From NCBI RefSeq assembly GCF_004827385.1, contig NZ_SRXN01000020.1:62001-126000 (forward strand): a DNA stretch of 64,000 nt, given 5' to 3'. The position numbers and the translations under genes are program-made. The number at the start of each line of letters is the position of its first letter. Position 1 is the stretch's first letter. This document shows positions 6,970-15,921 of this stretch, piece after piece. Origin of the DNA: Ensifer sp. MPMI2T. Lineage in GTDB: Bacteria; Pseudomonadota; Alphaproteobacteria; Rhizobiales; Rhizobiaceae. The notes under the pieces are model-generated. The model was given only the letters and a program-made list of their open reading frames with translations, was not told where the DNA came from and searched no databases.

Positions 6970-8747
6970 CCACCACCGTCGCCGTCGCACCGAGCCGCGG
7001 CAGGTCTGAGGCAGGGACACTTCTCATTGCGGGCATCGTCCTTGCTGCGCTGACCGAGGCAATCGCCAGCACGGTCCTGTCGCTCGGGCGCGGTGACATC
7101 ATCGGCGACACATATGCCATTCCCGACGAGTTCGCCTGGCTGGACGTCGGCTACACCGCTCCTAAGCTTATCGGGTTCATGGCCGTCCCCTGGCTGATGA
7201 GCCGCATCAATCCGCTGAGCCTGATCATCGCCTCGACGCTCGCCATGGGCATGGCATGCGGCATTGCCGCCATCACGGTCCGGCTGGACCTGCTGATCGC
7301 TCTGCGCATGATTCAAGGCTTCTCCGGCGCCGCTTTGCTCGTCGGCGGCCAGACGATCATTTTTCTCGCCTATCCGCGATCCCGCCAGCCCATCCTTCAG
7401 GCCCTGTTTGCGGTGGGGTCCGTTGTCGCTCCCGCCACGATCGCGCCGGCTCTTCAGGGTTGGTTGCTCGATAGCCAATCCTGGACATGGATCTTCTTCA
7501 GTGTCGTTCCGATCGCGCTGGCGGCTGCGGGACTGCTGATGGTCGCGGATAGCCCGACGCCCGTCAGGACCCCGCACCGCCCGTTTGACTGGATCGGCTT
7601 CTCGCTGATCTCCATCGCCCTTTTCTGCTTTACCTACGTCCTCAGCCAGGGCAGCCGGTGGGACTGGTTTGAGGAACCGCGCATCTTATGGCTGACTGTG
7701 ATCGGTGCCGCAGCTCTGCTGGCATTCCTCGGCCAACAGGTGTTGGCAAAGGGCCAGGGCCTGCTCGACTTTACCCTGTTTAAACCGGACGATTTTCTCT
7801 TCGCCTTTATAGTCAGTTTTGTCGCCGGCGCCGCATTGTTCGGGAGCGCGTACCTGATTCCGTCGTTCGCCGTGTCCGTCCTCGCCTTCACGCCCACCGA
7901 TGCCGGGCAGTTACTGTTGCCGAGCGGCGCTCTGTTCGTCGGCGCACTCCTCATTGCCGCCTTTCTGATGCAGGTCCGCCACGTTGCTCCGTTCGCCACC
8001 GTGCCCTTTGGCATCCTGATGATCATGGTTGCGATGTGGATGCTGTCCGGATCGACCAGCGAAAGCGGCTCGGATGACATGATGGCAGCGATCCTGCTAC
8101 GTGGGTTCGGCCTCGGCTTCCTGTTTCTGTCGATCACCCTCATCGCCTTCAGCAAGCTCGACAGCAGAAATCTCGCCTCCGGAATCGGCCTCTTCAATAC
8201 GGGTCGCCAGCTTGGTGGCCTCATCGGAGTCGCCGCACTCCAGACGCTGATCGACCACAATGTCGCCGGCAATGTCGCGGTCCTCGGCGCCAGCATCACC
8301 TCGGGGCGCTCCGCGGTCATCGAGCGCCTGGCGACCACGACAGCCATGCTGAGCGCGAAAGGGATGGACGCGGCAGTCGCAGGCCGGGCAGCGACGAGCC
8401 TACTCGGCCGGGCCGTGACCGGCCAGTCCACCGTGATCGCCTTCGACACGGCCTTTAACGCGGTCGCCCTGCTCTTTGTCTTCGCGGCGCCCGTGCTGGT
8501 GGCCATCAAGGTCGGCATCGCTCAGTACGCGAAAGTACGCGCTGCGCGGTCGCTGGATACGCAGGAGCGTAGCGAAGACTCCGCGTCAGGGGTTGAACCC
8601 AACGGCGGTTCAGTTGCAACCTTCCCCTCCGCCGAAGTATCAGAACGAGCCGAAAATGCTTCCCAAACCGATGACCGCGATCAGCGAGAGGATCGCTCCG
8701 ATAATTCCGACAACGACGATGTCGCGGTAGCTCTCTCCGTGGGTTGA
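6966..8747 (+). CDS. MFS drug:H+ antiporter, DHA2/EmrB family
   Basis: 593 residues with about 14 predicted membrane segments, including the DHA2-like RMIQGFSGAALLVGGQ and the motif GLFNTGRQLGGLIGVA. It partners the EmrA-like protein just upstream and shares its operator. The last roughly 70 residues are hydrophilic and acidic (for example TDDRDQREDRSDN), which is unusual for the family. That tail is encoded where the frame runs 108 bp into the 3' end of the opposing gntP-type gene, so it may come from a lost stop codon. The export substrate cannot be told from sequence. Confidence 0.85.
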   Translation: MTTTVAVAPSRGRSEAGTLLIAGIVLAALTEAIASTVLSLGRGDIIGDTYAIPDEFAWLDVGYTAPKLIGFMAVPWLMSRINPLSLIIASTLAMGMACGIAAITVRLDLLIALRMIQGFSGAALLVGGQTIIFLAYPRSRQPILQALFAVGSVVAPATIAPALQGWLLDSQSWTWIFFSVVPIALAAAGLLMVADSPTPVRTPHRPFDWIGFSLISIALFCFTYVLSQGSRWDWFEEPRILWLTVIGAAALLAFLGQQVLAKGQGLLDFTLFKPDDFLFAFIVSFVAGAALFGSAYLIPSFAVSVLAFTPTDAGQLLLPSGALFVGALLIAAFLMQVRHVAPFATVPFGILMIMVAMWMLSGSTSESGSDDMMAAILLRGFGLGFLFLSITLIAFSKLDSRNLASGIGLFNTGRQLGGLIGVAALQTLIDHNVAGNVAVLGASITSGRSAVIERLATTTAMLSAKGMDAAVAGRAATSLLGRAVTGQSTVIAFDTAFNAVALLFVFAAPVLVAIKVGIAQYAKVRAARSLDTQERSEDSASGVEPNGGSVATFPSAEVSERAENASQTDDRDQREDRSDNSDNDDVAVALSVG

Positions 8748-10094
8748 GCCGCAAACGGCAAGCAGGGTAACAACCGCCCCGTTGTGGGGCAGGCTATCCA
8801 GCGTACCGGCCCCGATGACCGCCACACGGTGCAACAGCGCCGGGTCGAGACCTACTTCCTGGGCGCGCATCAGGTAGGTGCTGCCAAGCGCGTCGAGCGC
8901 AATCGTGAGACCGCCGGAGGCGGAACCGGTGAGCGCCGCCAGGATATTCGTGGCCACCGCGATCGAAACGAGCGGCCCGCCACCGATACCAAGCACCCAG
9001 TCGCGTACGATCGCAAAGGCGGGCATCGCCGCGACAACCGCTCCAAAGCCGACCAGACTGGCGACGGCGACCGCCGGAAGGACGGACGCGTTGGCACCGG
9101 CGTCCATCGTCGCGCGCAACGTCGGCAGCCGGCGGAAATTCAACGCGACGACGGTCGCGACCGCGGCTGCCAGCGCCGTGGCGACGGCCCATACACCGCT
9201 GACTGCGGAGCGGGAGATCCCGCCCCAGCGATCATCCGCAAGAAACCCGAGATCAAGCGCCGGCAGGATCAACAGCGCCATGCTGAGATTGACAAGGACA
9301 ACCACAGCAAGCGGCAGCATCGCGACCAGGATTGACGGCTCAGCCTCGGCGTGTCGTCCATGCGCGATTTCGGCCGGGTCGAATTCTCTGCCGACCGTGG
9401 CGCGTTCGCGCAGCCGGTCGTCGGAAGCGAGACGTTCGGGTGTCGCGGGGGTGCCCTCCCCGAACTCTTCGCCGGACTTGCGCGCAACAGCCTCGACGCG
9501 ACGAAGCCACCACATGCCGAAGCAAAGCATGATGACGGAAGCGACGATGCCGAGACCTGGCGCCGCGAACGGCGTCGTACCGAAGAAGGGCATCGGGATG
9601 GCATTCTGTATCGATGGGGTTCCCGGCAATGCCGACATGGTGAAGGTAGACGTTCCAAGCACGATCGCGGCCGGCATCAGCCGCCGCGGAATGCCGGTCG
9701 ACCGGAACAGCTCCTGTGCCATCGGCCCGAGGACGAAGAAGGCGACAAAGAGACTGACACCGCCGTAGGTGATCAGCGCACCGGCGATGACGACGGCGAG
9801 GATGGCGTGGTCCTTTCCGAGCCGCCGCATCATGAAATCGGCGATGGCGGTCACTGAACCGCTGGCCTCCATCAGCTTGCCGAAAAGTGCGCCGAGCAGG
9901 AACAGCGGAAAAAACTGAGCGAAGAAACCTGCGGCGCCGTTCATGAAGGTCTGCGTCCAGTGTGCCAACACCGGTTCGCGGGCAAAGAGCGCGGCAACGA
10001 GGGCGCCAAACGGCGCCAGCAACAGCACGCTCCAGCCTCGAAAGGCGAGCCAGATCAAAAGCCCGAGCCCGATCAGAATACCGAGAAGGCCCAC
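8640..10094 (-). CDS. GntP-family permease (gluconate/hydroxy-acid type)
   Basis: 484 residues with 12 or more hydrophobic segments. GntP-family features include the conserved block TYGGVSLFVAFFVLGPMA, TMSALPGTPSIQNAIP, and the C-terminal GAGTLDSLPHNGAVVTLL. It is an inner-membrane H+ symporter for gluconate-like or short hydroxy acids. Some relatives are annotated as 3-hydroxybutyrate permeases. The start is a GTG, 3 nt downstream of the patatin-like gene's stop, so the two form an operon. The pairing with a lipase-like enzyme suggests uptake or recycling of a hydroxy acid, which is an inference. Its 3' end overlaps the MFS gene by 108 bp. Confidence 0.85.
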   Translation of the reverse strand: MGLLGILIGLGLLIWLAFRGWSVLLLAPFGALVAALFAREPVLAHWTQTFMNGAAGFFAQFFPLFLLGALFGKLMEASGSVTAIADFMMRRLGKDHAILAVVIAGALITYGGVSLFVAFFVLGPMAQELFRSTGIPRRLMPAAIVLGTSTFTMSALPGTPSIQNAIPMPFFGTTPFAAPGLGIVASVIMLCFGMWWLRRVEAVARKSGEEFGEGTPATPERLASDDRLRERATVGREFDPAEIAHGRHAEAEPSILVAMLPLAVVVLVNLSMALLILPALDLGFLADDRWGGISRSAVSGVWAVATALAAAVATVVALNFRRLPTLRATMDAGANASVLPAVAVASLVGFGAVVAAMPAFAIVRDWVLGIGGGPLVSIAVATNILAALTGSASGGLTIALDALGSTYLMRAQEVGLDPALLHRVAVIGAGTLDSLPHNGAVVTLLAVCGSTHGESYRDIVVVGIIGAILSLIAVIGLGSIFGSF

Positions 10095-10097
10095 CCG

Positions 10098-11138
10098 TCA
10101 GACCCCTTCCAGCAAGTTATCGAGTTCGAGCGACGAGCGGTGGCCGAGATCGTCGCCGTGGGCTTCCAGGAAGGCTTCGGCGGATCTGCGTCCCTCATTG
10201 TGCAGCATGGTCAGAAACTCCCACTCCGCGTTGAGCTTCGAGGTGTAGCCGAGATCCGTCATGGTATCGCTTGCGACACGGTGGATCCGCATCGACGCCC
10301 AGCGAGCGCCCTCGTCATCCTCCACCTGCGCTAACTTTCGAAGCAGGGCGATCATTTTCAGTTCCTTCAGAAGGACCGCGTTGAAGGAGACTTCGTTGAT
10401 ACGATTGAGGATCTCGCGCGCGGACCGAGGAGTGCCCGGCCTTTCAACCGGGTTGATCTGCACGAGGATGGTGTCCTGCGACGTGCATTCGCGAACCAGC
10501 GGCGTGATCGTCGGGTTGCCGGCGTAGCCGCCGTCCCAATAGGCTTCACCATCGATCTCGACCGCTTGAAACAGTGTCGGCAGGCATGCGGAAGCGAGCA
10601 GCACGTCCGGGGTCAGCTCGCCGTTGCGGAACACGCGGCCGCGGCCGGTGCGGACATTCGTTGCCGTCACGAACAGCTTGATCGGACTGGCCGAGAGCCG
10701 CGCGAAATCGACGTTTTCCGCCAGTATGGCCCGGAGCGGGTTGGCGCCGGTAGGGTTGAGATTGTAAGGCGAGAACACCCGCGCCATCATGTCCATCGCC
10801 ACGAACACCGGCGAGTGATCGAGCGTCCAGCGGCCGAGTAGGACATCGAGCGGGCCGCGTTGGAAGGGACTGAAACGCGCCGCCTCCGATACCCTGCGCC
10901 AGAACACTCCCAAGGCCTCGCGAGCGCCTTCGGCGCCGTTGACGACATAGCCATGCGCCATGACCGCCGCGTTCATGGCTCCGGCCGAGGTGCCGGAAAT
11001 CCCCTCGATCTGAAGCCATGGCTCTTCCAGAAGACGGTCGAGCACGCCCCAGGAAAAAGCACCATGGGCACCGCCGCCCTGAAGGGCGAGGTCGACGCGG
11101 AGTGGGGTCCGTTGCATTGCCTTTTCGGTTGCCAGCAT
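10098..11138 (-). CDS. Patatin-like phospholipase
   Basis: A 346-residue patatin-fold serine hydrolase. The oxyanion loop LQGGGAHGAF is near the N terminus, the nucleophile elbow is GTSAG, and the catalytic Asp lies in WDGGYAGNP: the complete Ser-Asp dyad. No signal peptide is seen, so it probably acts in the cytoplasm on acyl esters such as phospholipids or polyester. ATG 11138 is preferred, with AAGG just upstream. The frame extends to an ATG at 11171, which would put a perfect palindrome (11159-11173) inside the coding region. It is co-transcribed with the GntP-type permease. Confidence 0.85.
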   Translation of the reverse strand: MLATEKAMQRTPLRVDLALQGGGAHGAFSWGVLDRLLEEPWLQIEGISGTSAGAMNAAVMAHGYVVNGAEGAREALGVFWRRVSEAARFSPFQRGPLDVLLGRWTLDHSPVFVAMDMMARVFSPYNLNPTGANPLRAILAENVDFARLSASPIKLFVTATNVRTGRGRVFRNGELTPDVLLASACLPTLFQAVEIDGEAYWDGGYAGNPTITPLVRECTSQDTILVQINPVERPGTPRSAREILNRINEVSFNAVLLKELKMIALLRKLAQVEDDEGARWASMRIHRVASDTMTDLGYTSKLNAEWEFLTMLHNEGRRSAEAFLEAHGDDLGHRSSLELDNLLEGV

Positions 11139-11158
11139 CGGCCTTGCCTGTTCCCAGA

Positions 11159-11173
11159 TTGTGCGGTGCACAA
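11159..11173. promoter_or_regulatory. Perfect palindrome upstream of the patatin-like gene
   Basis: TTGTGC-GGT-GCACAA, arms of 6 bp, lies 21 bp upstream of the preferred start of the patatin-permease operon. Position and symmetry suggest an operator. The binding protein is unknown. Confidence 0.35.
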
Positions 11174-11373
11174 ACAGTACCGCAGAATTGCGCGCTCGTC
11201 ATCCTCACACCGTATTGGTGCAGGCAGAGCGAGAGTGTCTGCAACGAACCAGGCCGAGCCCGCCTAGGATTGGACATCTCGGCTGCAGGGTGCGCCAATT
11301 CCCGCATTTGCGGCGGAAGGACGAGCCGCTGGTCGCGTTACGTTCTGCGTGGCACCAGGGCATTGACAGCGTG

Positions 11374-11420
11374 TTGCATATGCACCATATTGGCCATGTT
11401 GCATGTGCACTATCGAGAGG
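11374..11420 (+). promoter_or_regulatory. Tandem operator-like sites before the MarR gene
   Basis: TTGCATATGCAC (11374-11385) and TTGCATGTGCAC (11399-11410) are spaced 25 bp start to start. The first contains the perfect palindrome TGCATATGCA. They end just before the ribosome-binding site GAGAGG (11415-11420) of the MarR gene, as expected for autorepression. A related site precedes the next gene at 11963. Confidence 0.55.
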
Positions 11421-11425
11421 CCCTG

Positions 11426-11899
11426 ATGACGAGCACCGAGATCAAGATGGCCGATGCAGGCATCGTAGGCGAGGTCACCCGCAACTGCGTGATGACGCGC
11501 ACGCGTCGGATATCGCGCGTCATAACCGGCATTTACGACCAGGCACTTAGGCCGCACGGCGTCAATGCCTCGCAGTTTTCGCTGCTGGTGCTGATCGCGA
11601 AACTGGGCGGAGCAAGCCGCGCCGAGATCGGACGGGCGAACTACCAGGATCGTTCAACGCTCACGCGCAATCTGGCGCCGCTCTTGACGGAGGGGTTGGT
11701 CGAGGAGATGGCTTCCGAAGTGGGCGGCCGGAGCCGTCCGGTCTTCATATCGGAAGCAGGCAGGGAACTATTGGTTTCCGCGGCGCCGGCGTGGCGATCG
11801 GCGCAGGCGAAGACAAGGGAATTGCTCGGCGAGGAAGGTGTCACGGCCGTCGTCAGCGTGGCCGACAGCCTCCCTCCCGACGAACTCTCAAGTCTCTGA
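11426..11899 (+). CDS. MarR-family transcriptional regulator
   Basis: 157 residues with a winged helix-turn-helix typical of MarR: recognition-helix region DRSTLTRNLAPL and wing GGRSRPVFISEAG. ATG 11426 has a GAGAGG site 5 nt upstream. MarR dimers bind short palindromes and release DNA on binding phenolic or lipophilic ligands. The TTGCATATGCA-like sites before this gene and the downstream oxidoreductase suggest it represses both. Neighbouring genes (NmrA-like oxidoreductase, cupin, epoxide hydrolase) suggest a response to a reactive organic compound. That is inference. Confidence 0.85.
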   Translation: MTSTEIKMADAGIVGEVTRNCVMTRTRRISRVITGIYDQALRPHGVNASQFSLLVLIAKLGGASRAEIGRANYQDRSTLTRNLAPLLTEGLVEEMASEVGGRSRPVFISEAGRELLVSAAPAWRSAQAKTRELLGEEGVTAVVSVADSLPPDELSSL

Positions 11900-11962
11900 A
11901 GTCAAACCTATTCCTGATGAACGCTGCTGCACGCTTCTCCGGGAATTACCCAAACCTACATG

Positions 11963-11980
11963 TTGCATATACAGCATAAT
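11963..11980 (+). promoter_or_regulatory. Third MarR-type site and -10 before the oxidoreductase
   Basis: TTGCATATACA (11963-11973) differs by one base from the sites ahead of the MarR gene and overlaps a possible -10, CATAAT (11975-11980). It lies about 170 bp upstream of the NmrA-like gene, giving a long leader. Confidence 0.45.
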
Positions 11981-12146
11981 GGCAGGAACTCGAAGCTGAA
12001 AGCAGACTGCTCATCGACCGGACGCCCGCCCCGCACCACCACGAGTGCGCTGCTCCATCGAGGAGCGCAGGCCTGCGAGCCAGCGCAAGACGATCGATAT
12101 CGCCTGAAGAAACGGCCACAACAAATTGTAATTGAAAGGAATTAAG

Positions 12147-13082
12147 ATGACCGCCACATCCACGAATGAAAGGCCGATCCTTGTGACCGGAGCTGCCGGA
12201 GATCTCGGCGCCATCGGTCGCAACGCCACCGAAATGCTGCTCGCAAAGGGCAAAAAGGTGCGCGCGCTGGTCCGCAAGGAGGACGAGCGCGCCGAGGGTC
12301 TGAGGCGGCTCGGCGCAGAAGTCGTGCAGGGAGACCTGACGGATCTTCAATCGATGCACCGCGCGATCGAGGGCGTGTCCCGCATCTATTTCGGCATGTC
12401 GGTTTCGCCTGTCTATCTGGAAGCGACCGTCAATACGGCCGCCGTGGCGCGGCACCATGGCGTCGAGGCATTCGTGAACATGTCGCAGATGACTGTCACG
12501 CAGATGAGTATCACCGAAACCACCGACAGCCCGCAACACAAGCTGCACTGGCTTGCGGAGCAGGCATTGGCTTGGGCGGGGCTTCCGGTTGTGACAGTGC
12601 GGCCGACGGTGTTCCTCGAAGGCTTCTTCCTGCGTCTCGCGGCCGCCGGCGTTAAGCAACGCGACGAGCTGGCCCTGCCCCTCGGCGATAGCAAGACCTC
12701 GCCGATCTCGGCCGTCGACGTGGCGCGCGCCGTGTCGGCAATTCTCGACGACCCGGCGCCCCATATCGGCAAGGTCTACAATCTGACCGGTTACGAATCG
12801 GCGGATCTCGAACATTACGCCAAGGTGTTCTCCGAGGCTTTGGGCCGCAAGATAACTTATCGCAACGTGCCGCTTGGCGGCTGGATCGAGGCGCTGCGCG
12901 GCTTCGGGGTGCCGGATCACCTCGCCAGCCACCTTTCCGTGATGTCGAAGCTTCACGTGGAGGGGCGCTACGACCGCATGACGGGCGACCTGTTCAACCT
13001 CACCGGCAGGGCGCCAACGAGCGTGTACGACTTCGTCAAGCTGCATGCCGCTGAATTCACCCAGCGTGAAGCATCTGCCTGA
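12147..13082 (+). CDS. NmrA-like NAD(P)-dependent oxidoreductase/epimerase (atypical SDR)
   Basis: 311 residues. A Rossmann motif ILVTGAAGDLGAIG lies near the N terminus, followed by VRALVRKEDERA, which is typical of NmrA/QOR2-type atypical SDRs, then GDLTDLQSMHRA. No classical YxxxK is evident, as in the NmrA group. Such proteins are NADPH-dependent quinone or nitro reductases or redox sensors. ATG 12147 has GAAAGGA 6 nt upstream. A TTG start 15 bp earlier is in frame but less likely. Likely MarR-controlled. Confidence 0.82.
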   Translation: MTATSTNERPILVTGAAGDLGAIGRNATEMLLAKGKKVRALVRKEDERAEGLRRLGAEVVQGDLTDLQSMHRAIEGVSRIYFGMSVSPVYLEATVNTAAVARHHGVEAFVNMSQMTVTQMSITETTDSPQHKLHWLAEQALAWAGLPVVTVRPTVFLEGFFLRLAAAGVKQRDELALPLGDSKTSPISAVDVARAVSAILDDPAPHIGKVYNLTGYESADLEHYAKVFSEALGRKITYRNVPLGGWIEALRGFGVPDHLASHLSVMSKLHVEGRYDRMTGDLFNLTGRAPTSVYDFVKLHAAEFTQREASA

Positions 13083-13272
13083 TGGCAAGGGCGGCGCCAG
13101 CCGGCGCTCGCCCGGCCAGCCGAAGCGACGTCGTGCATCAGCACCGCGCCCCCCCGGATACACGGGCTTACAAATATCCGCGCCTCCGACACACCGCCAA
13201 TACACGGCTGCGCTGAAATCGACGCCGGCCTCGAAGATGAAGGCTCGATCATAGGTGTGAAAGGATGACCTT

Positions 13273-13674
13273 ATGAAAACTACGCGGATCATGGCGGCTG
13301 CCTTGCTGATCGTTGGCGGCGGATGGACGCTCAACGTTGCTGAAGCGCAGCAGCCGGGAATTCACCGCACCGACATCCTCAAGGGCGATCTTGGCACTCC
13401 CGGGCGCGAGGTGGTGCAGGTGCGTGTCGACTTCGAGCCGGGCGCGGTCTCGATCAAGCATTCCCATCCGGGCGAAGAGGTCGCTTATGTCCTCGAAGGC
13501 GCGCTCGAGTATCAGCTCGAAGGCAGGGCGCCAGTGACGCTTCACGCCGGCGAGGCTCTGTTCATTCCGGACGGAGTGGCCCACGTGGCGAAGAATGTCG
13601 GCACCGGCAAGGCCTCGGAACTCGCGACCTATATCGTCAACAAGGGCAAGCCCCTCGTTGTGCCGGTTAAGTGA
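13273..13674 (+). CDS. Exported cupin-domain protein
   Basis: 133 residues with a clear signal peptide (MKTTRIMAAALLIVGGGWTL, cleavage near AEA-QQ). A single cupin beta-barrel follows: motif 1 VSIKHSHPGEEVAYVLEG and motif 2 GEALFIPDGVAHVAKN supply the usual His/Glu metal ligands. It should be a small periplasmic metal-binding protein. Its reaction is unknown. It precedes an exported epoxide hydrolase by 51 bp and is probably in the same operon. Confidence 0.85.
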   Translation: MKTTRIMAAALLIVGGGWTLNVAEAQQPGIHRTDILKGDLGTPGREVVQVRVDFEPGAVSIKHSHPGEEVAYVLEGALEYQLEGRAPVTLHAGEALFIPDGVAHVAKNVGTGKASELATYIVNKGKPLVVPVK

Positions 13675-13725
13675 GCCTTCTTACGATGAAATGAATACTG
13701 GGGCGATCGGTAAAGGGTTACGAAC

Positions 13726-15039
13726 TTGACGACACAGAAACCCGCCAACGCTTTCACTCTCTCCCGTCGGGCCTTACTCGTGAACGGAGCGGCTGCGGCA
13801 AGTCTTGCAGCAATGTTCCGTCCCGCGATGGCTGCCGCCTCGCCGTCTTTCGCGGCAGACGCAATCCGTCCTTTCCGCGTCGAAGTGCCGGAAACAGAAC
13901 TTGTCGATCTCCGACGTCGCCTTGCGTCGACGCGCTGGCCAGAGCCGGAAACGGTCAGCGACCGGTCCCAGGGCGTGCAACTCGGGAAGCTTCAGGCGCT
14001 CGTACGCTACTGGGAAACCGGCTACGACTGGCGTAAGGCAGAGGCGAAACTCAATGCCTTGCCGCAGTTCCAGACGAATATCGATGGCCTGGACATTCAT
14101 TTCATCCACGTTCGCTCCCCTCACGCGAACGCGTTTCCGCTCATCATGACCCATGGCTGGCCCGGTTCGATCTTCGAGTTGCTAAAGATTATCGGTCCGC
14201 TGACGGATCCGACGGCGCACGGGGGGACCGCCGAAGACGCCTTCCATCTCGTGCTTCCCTCCATTCCCGGCTTCGGCTTTTCGGAGAAACCCAAGGGCAC
14301 CGGCTGGAACCCGGGCCGCATCGCCCGCGCCTGGGACGTCCTCATGAAGCGCCTTGGATACAGCCGCTACGTCTCACAAGGTGGCGACTGGGGCGCCATC
14401 ATTTCCGATGCCATGGGACGCCAAGCTCCCCCGGGTCTGCTCGGCATCCATGTCAACAGGATCGAGCGCTCGACCACGATCCCGCCGGATGTCGCAAAAG
14501 CATTGAGAAGCGGCGACCCCGCGCCGGCTAAGCTGACCGCCGAGGAACGGGCGGTATTCAATGATGCCAGGGAGTTCCTCAACAAGGGGTTCGGATACGC
14601 CGCGATCATGGGGACGCGCCCGCAGACCGTCGCGTACGGCCTCGCCGACTCGCCGGTCGGACTGGCGGCGTGGTTCCACGACAAGATCGCGGATTGGGTG
14701 TTGACCCGCGGCGAACCGGAACGTGCGTTGGGCCGTGACGAGATCCTCGACAACATCACGCTCTACTGGCTGACGAATACAGGGCCCTCAAGCGGCCGGA
14801 TCTACTGGGAGAACGCTGCCGGCAACAATAAGCTGACCGCCATTTCGATCCCAGCGGCCGTGACGATCTTCCCGGGCGAGGTCTACAGGCCGCCAAAGAA
14901 TTGGGCGGCACGGGCGTATCACAATCTGATTTACTACAACCGGGTGGACAAGGGCGGACACTTCGCTGCGTGGGAGGAGCCGGATCTATTCAGCAGAGAG
15001 CTGCGCGCTGCTTTCCGTCCTTTGCGTCGGTTTTATTAA
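13726..15039 (+). CDS. Tat-exported epoxide hydrolase (EHN-type alpha/beta hydrolase)
   Basis: 437 residues. A twin-arginine signal (LSRRALLVNGAAAASLAAM) is followed by an epoxide-hydrolase N-terminal domain (PFRVEVPETELVDLRRRL) and an alpha/beta hydrolase core. HGWPGSIFE carries the oxyanion HGWPG motif, QGGDWGA holds the nucleophile Asp, and the catalytic His is in KGGHFAAWE near the C terminus. The family opens epoxides with water. The start is TTG 13726. It probably acts in the periplasm, next to the exported cupin. Family enzymes range from microsomal-type epoxide hydrolases to juvenile-hormone hydrolases, so the substrate is open. Confidence 0.87.
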   Translation: MTTQKPANAFTLSRRALLVNGAAAASLAAMFRPAMAAASPSFAADAIRPFRVEVPETELVDLRRRLASTRWPEPETVSDRSQGVQLGKLQALVRYWETGYDWRKAEAKLNALPQFQTNIDGLDIHFIHVRSPHANAFPLIMTHGWPGSIFELLKIIGPLTDPTAHGGTAEDAFHLVLPSIPGFGFSEKPKGTGWNPGRIARAWDVLMKRLGYSRYVSQGGDWGAIISDAMGRQAPPGLLGIHVNRIERSTTIPPDVAKALRSGDPAPAKLTAEERAVFNDAREFLNKGFGYAAIMGTRPQTVAYGLADSPVGLAAWFHDKIADWVLTRGEPERALGRDEILDNITLYWLTNTGPSSGRIYWENAAGNNKLTAISIPAAVTIFPGEVYRPPKNWAARAYHNLIYYNRVDKGGHFAAWEEPDLFSRELRAAFRPLRRFY

Positions 15040-15094
15040 GTTAGAGCGGGATGCGGGCGGAAAACCGCGTACACGTTACCTCGACCCGCCCTAA
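15039..15094 (+). repeat. Interspersed GC-rich palindromic repeat, family B copy 1
   Basis: It begins AGCGGGATGCGGGCGG, then AAAACCGCG and a terminal CCCGCC that can pair back with the start. The first 27 bp recur almost exactly on the other strand at 44661-44690 and in a longer form at 61437-61549. It starts at the stop codon of the epoxide hydrolase. Confidence 0.65.
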
Positions 15095-15183
15095 GCACTT
15101 CGCCATAGGCTTATCGTCGAGCGTTGCTGCCACGGCATGCTGATTTTGATATGGAATGTCCGTTGAACGGTGGAGATCGCGCG

Positions 15184-15921
15184 ATGGAGCACGTTGATCA
15201 CATACTGATCGTCGATGACGATCGGGAAATCCGGGAGCTGGTATCGGCTTACCTGAAGAAGAACGGTCTACGCGTTACCGCCGTCGCCGACGGGCGCCAG
15301 ATGCGCACGTTCCTCGAGGGTAATACGGTCGATCTGATCATTCTCGACCTCATGATGCCGGGAGACGACGGCCTCGTCTTGAGCCGCGAGCTGCGTGTGG
15401 GCAGACACAAGGCGACACCAATCGTCATGCTGACCGCCCGCTCCGATGAGATGGATCGCATCATCGGGCTTGAAATGGGCGCGGACGACTATCTCGCCAA
15501 GCCGTTTTCGGCGCGCGAACTGCTGGCTCGCATCAAGGCGGTCCTGCGGCGTGCGCGCATGTTGCCTCCGAATCTTCAGATCTCGGAGGCTGGGCAGCTG
15601 CTGCGCTTCGGCAGGTGGAGGCTGGACACGACGGCGAGACATCTCGTCGATACCGACGGAACGGTCATTGCACTCAGCGGAGCCGAATACCGCCTTCTGC
15701 GCGTTTTCATCGATCACCCGCAACGCGTTCTCAACCGCGATCAGCTGCTCAATCTGACACAGGGACGCGATGCCGAGCTCTTCGACCGCTCCATCGATCT
15801 CCTTGTCAGCCGGGTTCGCCAGCGTCTCGGCGACGATGCACGGGAACCGACTTACATCAAGACCGTGCGCAGCGAGGGCTATGTCTTTTCGATGCCGGTG
15901 GAAATCGCGGAGCCGCGATGA
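15184..15921 (+). CDS. OmpR-family response regulator
   Basis: 245 residues. The receiver (HILIVDDDREIRELV; acceptor Asp in LIILDLMMPGDDG; Lys in DDYLAKPF) joins a winged-helix output domain ending KTVRSEGYVFSMP. ATG 15184 is chosen, with GGAGA 8 nt upstream. An in-frame ATG at 15151 is less well supported. The stop overlaps the start of the sensor kinase (ATGA). Targets are unknown. The exported hydrolase operon just upstream is a candidate. Confidence 0.88.
   Translation: MEHVDHILIVDDDREIRELVSAYLKKNGLRVTAVADGRQMRTFLEGNTVDLIILDLMMPGDDGLVLSRELRVGRHKATPIVMLTARSDEMDRIIGLEMGADDYLAKPFSARELLARIKAVLRRARMLPPNLQISEAGQLLRFGRWRLDTTARHLVDTDGTVIALSGAEYRLLRVFIDHPQRVLNRDQLLNLTQGRDAELFDRSIDLLVSRVRQRLGDDAREPTYIKTVRSEGYVFSMPVEIAEPR

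Noticed and set aside
8878-9768. 296-codon ORF antisense to the GntP permease
   Set aside because: Low-complexity Ala/Arg/Thr translation typical of an antisense shadow in high-GC DNA.
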